The position numbers and the translations under genes were made by a program. A stretch of 10,377 nt of DNA from Clostridiales bacterium (lineage in GTDB: Bacteria; Bacillota; Clostridia; Oscillospirales; Acutalibacteraceae), in assembly GCA_012728445.1 (NCBI GenBank), contig JAAYFA010000313.1:1-10377 (forward strand). Reading direction: 5' to 3'. Numbering within the stretch: position 1 is the stretch's first letter; every line of letters begins with the position of its first letter. Below the pieces are notes generated by a model, which was not told where the DNA came from, ran no database searches, and saw nothing but the letters and a program-made list of their open reading frames with translations. Below are positions 5,510-10,377 of the stretch, one piece after another.

Positions 5510-7684
5510 CTAGTGCTTCTCATCTGCGTTTTGGGGCTGTTTCATGGTAAGTGCTATTCTTTGCTTTTGAACATCAACCGATATCACCCAAACCGTAACA
5601 ACTTCTCCAACCTTCAACACCTCGGACGGGTGCTTAATGTATCTGTTCGCAATTTGCGAAATATGAACAAGCCCGTCTTGGTGCACACCAATATCGACAA
5701 AAGCTCCAAAATCAATGACGTTGCGCACAGTGCCTTTAAGCTCCATGCCGGGGACAAGGTCTTTAATATCCATCACGTCCGTACGCAGCATCGGGGGCGG
5801 CAGCTCATCACGCGGGTCGCGGCCGGGGCGCATCAATTCCTTGACGATGTCTTTTAGTGTCGGTACACCGATGCCGGCTTGGCTTGCCGCAGTCTCTTCA
5901 CCGATGGCCGCTATGCGAGCGGGCAGCTCTGCTATTTTTCCTGCGGCAACATCTTTTAGGGCGTAGTCGCATTGTTCCAGCAGGTTTTTTGCGGCCGTAT
6001 AGCTTTCAGGGTGAACGCCGGTGTTGTCCAGCACATTTTTACCGCCGGCTATGCGCAAAAAGCCTGCGCACTGCTCAAAAGCTTTTGCGCCGAGTTTTGG
6101 AACTTTTTTAAGCTGATTGCGAGCGGTGAAAGCACCGTTATCTTCACGAAAAACAACAACGTTTTTCGCAACGGATGCATTGATGCCGGATACACGCGCC
6201 AGCAGCGGGGACGACGCGGTATTCAAATCCACACCGACGCCGGTTACACAGTATTCAACCACGCCGTTGAGCGCATTGCCGAGCTCTTTTTGCGGCATAT
6301 CGTGTTGATATTGGCCAACACCGATCGCTTTCGGGTCTATTTTAACCAGTTCCGCAAGTGGGTCTTGTAACCTGCGGGCGATTGAAACCGCACTGCGCAG
6401 GGAAACGTCAAATTGTGGGAATTCCTCGGCAGCAAGCTTGGATGCGGAATAAACACTGGCGCCCGCTTCGCTCACGACCATATAAGCAACTTCGGTTTTT
6501 ATCTCTTTTAAAATTTCGGCGGCAAATATCTCCGTTTCTTTGGATGCGGTGCCGTTACCGATGGCGATGACGGTGATGTTGTGCTTTGCAATTAACTTTT
6601 TAACCGTCTCTTTTGCTTGTTCCCGCTGTGCGTTGGAATGGGTGATGTACAGAACGCCGGTGTCAAGCACCATGCCCGTTGCGTCAACAACGGCTGTTTT
6701 ACAGCCGGTCCGATAGCCCGGGTCAAGCCCCAAGGTAACATTGCCTTTCACGGGCGGTTGCAGTAGCAACTCGCGCAGGTTGTCCGCAAACACTTTAATG
6801 GCGGCCAGAGCAGCCCTTTCGGTCAGCATGGACCTGGTTTCACGCTCGAGCGAAGGGAAAATCAGCCGGTCATAGGCATCTTTACCCGCGTCTCGTACCG
6901 CTTCGGTGCAAGGAGAGGTGTTCGGTGCGAGAACGGCTGTATTGATAATATCCGCGGCTTTCACCGCATCAACAGCGATACGTACTTTTAAGAAGTTTTC
7001 TCTTTCACCGCGGTCAACAGCTAAAATGCGATGACCGGCAATTCTGTTTACCGGTTCGTTAAAGTCGTAATACATCCCGTAAACACTCTCGGCCTCTTCG
7101 TCCGACGCTTTGGATTCAAGTATGCCGGTGCTTATAAACAGGGTGCGGAGTTTGCGGCGGATATTGGCATCGTCGGATATATCTTCCGCGATAATATCCA
7201 TTGCGCCTTGTACGGCATCTTGTGCAGTCGCAACGCCTTTTTCTTCATCTATGTATTCCACGGCCAACTCAAGCGCCGCTGGGCTTTTCGGGTCCTGAGC
7301 AAATATCGCTTGCGCAAGCGGTTCCAAGCCTTTTTCACGTGCGATAGAAGCTCTCGTTCTTCTCTTGGGCTTAAAGGGCCTATATATATCCTCAATTTCG
7401 GCAAGCGTTTCAGCCTTATTTAACGCGGCGGCAATTTCTTCCGTCATTTTTTCCTGCGCTTCAATGCTTGCGAAAACTTCTTCCCGTCTTTTTTCAAGGT
7501 TACGCAAGTATTCCAGCCTGTCCGCAAGCTCACGCAGCACTTGGTCATCGAGCGTGCCATGCACTTCTTTACGGTAGCGGGCAATAAAGGGGATGGTGTT
7601 CCCTTCGTCTATCAGTTTAACGGTATTTTCCACCTGCCAAGTTTGCAGGTGGAAGCGTGTGGTTAGTGATTGAATAATGTCCAT
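5510..7684 (-). CDS. tex: Tex, S1 RNA-binding transcription accessory protein
   Basis: Full-length 724-residue Tex, a cytoplasmic nucleic-acid-binding protein widespread in bacteria and related to the core of eukaryotic Spt6; it has been linked to transcription and stress or toxin gene expression. Domains in order: helical Tex N-domain (about 1-190, with IPFIARYRKE at 31-40), YqgF/RNase H-like fold starting at LGLDPGYRTGCKTA (318-331), the conserved VGQYQHDM (456-463), helix-hairpin-helix region (about 490-560), and a C-terminal S1 domain (about 647-716, with GTVRNVIDFGAFVDIG). The ATG at 7684 has AAGGAGA 5 bases upstream. It starts 25 bases after the stop of the helicase-loader gene, so it is very likely co-transcribed with the primosome pair. 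The assignment is secure; its reason for being in this operon is not. Confidence 0.97.
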   Translation of the reverse strand: MDIIQSLTTRFHLQTWQVENTVKLIDEGNTIPFIARYRKEVHGTLDDQVLRELADRLEYLRNLEKRREEVFASIEAQEKMTEEIAAALNKAETLAEIEDIYRPFKPKRRTRASIAREKGLEPLAQAIFAQDPKSPAALELAVEYIDEEKGVATAQDAVQGAMDIIAEDISDDANIRRKLRTLFISTGILESKASDEEAESVYGMYYDFNEPVNRIAGHRILAVDRGERENFLKVRIAVDAVKAADIINTAVLAPNTSPCTEAVRDAGKDAYDRLIFPSLERETRSMLTERAALAAIKVFADNLRELLLQPPVKGNVTLGLDPGYRTGCKTAVVDATGMVLDTGVLYITHSNAQREQAKETVKKLIAKHNITVIAIGNGTASKETEIFAAEILKEIKTEVAYMVVSEAGASVYSASKLAAEEFPQFDVSLRSAVSIARRLQDPLAELVKIDPKAIGVGQYQHDMPQKELGNALNGVVEYCVTGVGVDLNTASSPLLARVSGINASVAKNVVVFREDNGAFTARNQLKKVPKLGAKAFEQCAGFLRIAGGKNVLDNTGVHPESYTAAKNLLEQCDYALKDVAAGKIAELPARIAAIGEETAASQAGIGVPTLKDIVKELMRPGRDPRDELPPPMLRTDVMDIKDLVPGMELKGTVRNVIDFGAFVDIGVHQDGLVHISQIANRYIKHPSEVLKVGEVVTVWVISVDVQKQRIALTMKQPQNADEKH

Positions 7685-7709
7685 TCAGTTCTCCTTGATT
7701 CGTGAGTAT

Positions 7710-8696
7710 TTAATTCTTCTTTTTAAGTTGACGTATATCTCTGCCGCAAAACTGCAACGATATATAATTACCGATGATTCTTGAAGTAATGCGTTGCGAG
7801 TACTTTTGCTCCAGCTCTTCCGGGGTCAGGTTTGTGTTGATGATAACGGGCATCCCGCGTGAAATTCGCGTATTAATAATATTGTATATAGCGGAAACCG
7901 TAAAAGTTGTCGAAAACTCCGCACCCAAATCATCAAGGATCAACAGGTCGCACTCAAGCAGTGACTGCTCGGCGTTACCCGAAGATTCATAACTCCTGCT
8001 GAAACGTTCGCGTTCAAGCTTTGATAACAAGTTTTGTGCAGAGCCGTATATGACACCAAAACCTTGGTTGACGGCGAGCCCTGCAATGGCCAACGAAAGG
8101 TGTGTTTTACCAAGCCCTGTTTTACCATGCAAAAAAAGGCTGGGCGACGTCGTGTCAAAATCTTCGGCGTAATCTTTACAAAAGTTAAAAATCTCTTTCA
8201 TTCTATTATAGGGGGAAATGCCTGTTTCGGGGTCTGCGGCTTTCGGGTAAAAGTTTAAATCAAAGCTTTCAAAGGATGAGCTGACAACAGGCGAAAGCTC
8301 ACTGAGCTCCGAAAAAGCAAGCGTGCGCAACAGCGTGGCCCTGCAATCACAGTAAATACCGCTGACTAAGCCGTTGTCTTCGCATTTTTTACAAACAAAC
8401 TGCATTTCCAAGTAGTCTTTGGGGTAGCCGGCCTCAGCAAGTAGCCTTTTTCTTTCGGCCTGCGCCGCCAGGTTCTGCTTGGCAAGCACTTCAATGTATT
8501 TGCGGGCATCTCCGCCCAAGCTAATCGCATTTACCGCGGCAATGCCGGTGTCTGCCATTTCTTTTTCAAGCTCGAGCAAGCGCGGTATCTTTTTTACCGC
8601 TTCTTCATGCCGCTTTTTTTGCTCTGCACCGGCTCTGTCTCTGCGCCGGTGCAGTTCCATATCGGCGCGTTCATAAACTCTGTTGTTGTAACCCAT
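7710..8696 (-). CDS. DnaC/DnaI-like AAA+ helicase loader (ATP-binding protein)
   Basis: 328-residue ATPase of the DnaC/DnaI/IstB group that loads the replicative helicase onto DNA. The N-terminal part (1-90) is helical and highly charged. It is followed by a zinc-binding Cys cluster, CKKC (102-105) and CDC (116-118), as seen in DnaI-type loaders. The AAA+ domain has Walker A GKTGLGKT (191-198), Walker B LLILDDLGAE (251-260), a sensor-like INTNL (286-290) and Arg-rich QRITSRI (301-307). Its ATG overlaps the stop of the upstream DnaD-like gene by one base (TAATG, 8698-8694), so the two are translationally coupled. The gene order matches the dnaB-dnaI pair of Bacillus, and a transposon-type IstB is unlikely because no transposase is adjacent. 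Called dnaI-like rather than dnaI because I cannot run a phylogeny. Confidence 0.9.
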   Translation of the reverse strand: MGYNNRVYERADMELHRRRDRAGAEQKKRHEEAVKKIPRLLELEKEMADTGIAAVNAISLGGDARKYIEVLAKQNLAAQAERKRLLAEAGYPKDYLEMQFVCKKCEDNGLVSGIYCDCRATLLRTLAFSELSELSPVVSSSFESFDLNFYPKAADPETGISPYNRMKEIFNFCKDYAEDFDTTSPSLFLHGKTGLGKTHLSLAIAGLAVNQGFGVIYGSAQNLLSKLERERFSRSYESSGNAEQSLLECDLLILDDLGAEFSTTFTVSAIYNIINTRISRGMPVIINTNLTPEELEQKYSQRITSRIIGNYISLQFCGRDIRQLKKKN

Positions 8697-9832
8697 TACT
8701 TCTTCCTCTTTTCATATACAATGGGGTCGTGCAGAGAACTGTGCTTAAAGTCATCCAAACCGTAGGACGCATCGGCACCGCCTTTGCCTTTTCCTTTGGA
8801 TTTTTGCGCAGTTCTTTCTTTGCCGGCTTTTTCCACGTCCTCCGGCGTCTTGATGCCTGCGTTATACCATGTTTTAAGTACCTTATCCATATAAGGGAGA
8901 CTTAATTTTTGACAGTGGTTTGCCATTTGCTCGTAGGCGAGGTAAATCATTTCAACATCATACCCCATCGCCGTTCCCCAACTCCGCAGATACGGGACCT
9001 GCGCCGCAGTCGGGCGGGGATTGGTTAATCCGGCCATCGCGGAAAACTTTTTCCAAAGCGAGTTAACGGTTCTGAGCGATGTTATTTGCTCATCCGCCTT
9101 TTCAATGGTATCAATTTCCTTTTCGCCCCAGTCTCTGCCGATGCCGGATATGTAGGAGTAGGCGATCTTGTTTACAGAAACCGCATATTCGAGTATCATT
9201 AAGATGACCTCTACGGGCAAACCGTACTGGTCGTGCATCATGAGCAAAGTGCACTGAGCATCATATCCAATTGTTCGGCCGAGCTTCATTTGCGCTTCGC
9301 TAAAAAGGTATTTGATTTCCGGCGATTCCTTGGCACGTGCCAAAATCTGCTCGTAACTCGGCTTCGCTACCGGTAAAGCAGGGAGAGTTTTTGGCTTGTC
9401 CTTTTCTTTGTCTTTATCTTTATCCAACTCTTTTTCCTGTTCTTGATCGGTCGGTGTTTTTGGAGCAGCAACATCTTTACTCTCTTTGTTTTCTTTGCTT
9501 TCTTTACTTTCTTTGCTTTCTTTGCTCTCTTTTTCCACGGGTGTAGTCTTTACATCATCTTTTCTGCGTTTCGGTCCATCCTCCGCGGTTGAGTCATCTG
9601 TTGCGATGATGCCGTTTTCCAGCCAATACTGTAAAGCGTCGATTGTATCTGCCGGCTTTTGACCGATAGCGGCTGAAAGCTCTTCAATGTTAACCGTGTC
9701 GGAAGCGTGCCGTAACAGCCAAAGCAACGCCTTTAGTTGCGTTGCCCCTGCTAAACGGATATGTTTATCCACAATTTGTGATGGAACCGGGAAAACTGCA
9801 CCCCAAGCCGAAGGGTGAATCTTATAACTCAT
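8696..9832 (-). CDS. DnaD/DnaB_2 domain primosomal replication protein
   Basis: 378-residue protein of the DnaD/DnaB (Gram-positive) replication-initiation family. It has an N-terminal winged-helix-like region (about 1-78), then a very charged low-complexity linker (about 80-150) with six KES/KEN repeats (101-118) and KELDKDKDKEKDK. Two DnaD_2-type helical modules follow (about 160-240, with YSYISGIGRDW; and about 258-335, with YMDKVLKTWYNAG), then a basic tail rich in K and G. Two modules after a winged helix resemble DnaB of Bacillus more than a single-module DnaD. The ATG at 9832 has AGGGAG 9 bases upstream. It is the first gene of the minus-strand operon and is coupled to the helicase loader, which fits a role in recruiting helicase to the origin or to restarting forks. 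Confidence 0.85.
   Translation of the reverse strand: MSYKIHPSAWGAVFPVPSQIVDKHIRLAGATQLKALLWLLRHASDTVNIEELSAAIGQKPADTIDALQYWLENGIIATDDSTAEDGPKRRKDDVKTTPVEKESKESKESKESKENKESKDVAAPKTPTDQEQEKELDKDKDKEKDKPKTLPALPVAKPSYEQILARAKESPEIKYLFSEAQMKLGRTIGYDAQCTLLMMHDQYGLPVEVILMILEYAVSVNKIAYSYISGIGRDWGEKEIDTIEKADEQITSLRTVNSLWKKFSAMAGLTNPRPTAAQVPYLRSWGTAMGYDVEMIYLAYEQMANHCQKLSLPYMDKVLKTWYNAGIKTPEDVEKAGKERTAQKSKGKGKGGADASYGLDDFKHSSLHDPIVYEKRKK
9474..9534 (-). repeat. 9-bp tandem repeat coding for Lys-Glu-Ser units
   Basis: Near-identical 9-base units of the form TTTCTTTGC (plus strand) run head to tail across about 60 bases inside the DnaD-like gene. Variants include TTTCTTTAC, TCTCTTTGT and TCTCTTTTT. They encode consecutive KES/KEN tripeptides on the minus strand. 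Because the unit is a multiple of three, gain or loss of copies would change linker length without a frameshift. Confidence 0.85.
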
Positions 9833-9868
9833 TCAGGTGTACTCCCTCTATACGTAATACTATCTAAT

Positions 9869-9897
9869 ATTATACACACACAAGAGGAAAAATGAAA
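9869..9897 (-). promoter_or_regulatory. Candidate promoter of the primosome/tex operon
   Basis: A perfect minus-strand -10 box TATAAT (9874-9869) lies about 36 bases before the DnaD-like start codon. At 17-base spacing the -35 hexamer is only TTTCAT (9897-9892), a weak match. The -10 is convincing; the -35 would need help from an activator or upstream contacts. Confidence 0.45.
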
Positions 9898-10083
9898 TGA
9901 ATTAAGTGTAAAATTAGCTGATTAAGATGTTTTTGTATCCATTGGCGAATTTACCCCTACAGGTTGTGCCATTACCTAAAAGAAACCACAATTTAATCAT
10001 CAACATGACAGTTATCGCCGCAATAGAACTGTAATGAACTTAACATAAGAGGTGAGGAACACCCGGAAGGGTTGTGGAAAGCC
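9898..10083. other. Non-coding spacer between divergent primosome and rRNA promoters
   Basis: I see no supportable gene here. It contains a 6-bp inverted repeat, ACAGTT (10008-10013) and AACTGT (10027-10032), and a short CCC-GGAA-GGG stem-loop near 10058-10067. It also holds a 35-codon plus-strand frame (9927-10034) without a ribosome binding site, which I do not call. Regulatory meaning is unknown. Confidence 0.4.
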
Positions 10084-10144
10084 CGAAAAAGAATGAAAAA
10101 AATCGAAAATATGTGTTGACAAAGATAAAGACGTTTGGTATGAT
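10084..10144 (+). promoter_or_regulatory. Strong rRNA-type promoter with A-rich upstream element
   Basis: A perfect -35 box TTGACA (10116-10121) is separated by exactly 17 bases from TATGAT (10139-10144), one mismatch from consensus. The 30 bases before the -35 box are A-rich with phased A-runs, in the position expected for an UP element. The transcription start should be near 10151. Strength, UP-like element and the downstream leader together indicate an rRNA operon promoter. Confidence 0.8.
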
Positions 10145-10150
10145 ACTCAA

Positions 10151-10377
10151 GCACCTCAGCCACAGGGACATCGGTTGAGCGGCAGAAGATCGCAGCGCAA
10201 GATTAGCAAGACGATTAAGTGAAGCGAGATTCAAACGGCAAGACAGCGCACCTTGAAAATTAAACAACGATCAAAAAATAACCCTGGAGATTTTTTTGTA
10301 GATTTTAGCAAAAATTTGCGACAGTAATTCATCCGACAACGGATGACAAAATACAGATACGCTAGAGTATCAAAATG
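10151..10377 (+). ncRNA. 5' leader of an rRNA operon (16S gene starts beyond the window)
   Basis: The transcribed region carries no ORF with a ribosome binding site but shows rRNA-leader features. An early hairpin pairs CTCAGCC (10155-10161) with GGTTGAG (10173-10179). A boxA-like GCACCTTGAAAAT (10248-10260) resembles the CTTTGAAAA antitermination/processing element found before 16S in Firmicutes. Two further hairpins follow, at 10329-10346 (7 bp, loop ACAA) and 10356-10371 (5 bp). The window stops at a point where a 16S 5' end would plausibly follow, but no 16S sequence is present, so the identity of the downstream gene is inferred from leader, promoter and boxA. Confidence 0.7.
10329..10346 (+). 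other. Hairpin in the rRNA leader
   Basis: TCATCCG and CGGATGA form a perfect 7-bp stem closed by ACAA. It lies about 70 bases after the boxA-like element and just before the expected 16S start, a place where leader RNA is folded and cut by RNases during rRNA maturation. There is no T-run, so it is not a terminator. Confidence 0.6.

Noticed and set aside
5513..6570. Several plus-strand frames opposite tex
   Set aside because: All are shadows of the 724-residue Tex coding sequence, whose domains are unmistakable.
7710..8696. Helicase-loader-like ATPase as an IstB insertion-sequence protein
   Set aside because: No transposase or terminal repeats are adjacent. The zinc cluster and coupling to a DnaD-type gene fit a chromosomal DnaI-like loader.
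9474..9534. Tandem repeat as a CRISPR or origin iteron
   Set aside because: The unit is only 9 bases without spacers, and it is explained by an in-frame KES-repeat linker in the protein.
9927..10034. 35-codon plus-strand frame in the non-coding spacer
   Set aside because: No Shine-Dalgarno sequence, no recognisable promoter, and no sequence character beyond chance.
10040..10267. Minus-strand frame of 75 codons
   Set aside because: It runs antisense through the rRNA-type promoter and leader, lacks a ribosome binding site, and has no family resemblance.

Overview
The window looks like chromosomal DNA from a low-to-moderate GC Gram-positive bacterium, most likely a member of the Clostridia. 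Three things point there: a DnaD/DnaB_2-type primosomal protein coupled to a DnaC/DnaI-like helicase loader, AGGAGG-type ribosome binding sites, and a Firmicutes-style rRNA leader with a boxA-like element. No species assignment is possible from the sequence alone. There are no tRNA genes, CRISPR arrays, insertion sequences or phage genes.

Left part (1-4630): a small carbohydrate-type metabolic locus built from two divergent units. The minus-strand unit encodes a Gfo/Idh/MocA NAD(P)-dependent oxidoreductase, followed after 2 bases by a Na/Pi-cotransporter-family membrane protein that runs off the left edge. The plus-strand unit holds two tandem Gfo/Idh/MocA paralogs, about two thirds identical to each other. 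Each has its own promoter, and each is followed by a hairpin terminator. The paralogs carry Tyr where the minus-strand enzyme carries the catalytic His.

Centre and right (4634-9832, all minus strand): in transcription order, a DnaD-like primosomal protein, a DnaC/DnaI-like AAA+ helicase loader (1-base overlap), Tex (25-base gap) and a PIG-L/LmbE-family deacetylase (gap of about 78 bases). This probably forms one transcription unit that ends at a bidirectional terminator shared with the second paralog. The deacetylase may functionally belong with the neighbouring oxidoreductases.

Right edge (9833-10377): no protein gene. The segment holds the divergent promoter region of the replication operon, then a strong plus-strand promoter (TTGACA-17-TATGAT with an A-rich upstream element). 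A leader with a boxA-like sequence and hairpins follows. This is best read as the start of an rRNA operon whose 16S gene begins just outside the window.

I see no clear evidence of a wholly new system. The most unusual material is the duplicated Tyr-type oxidoreductase pair with its palindromic promoter element and structured 5' leaders, the oxidoreductase/Na-Pi transporter coupling, and the placement of tex in a primosome operon.
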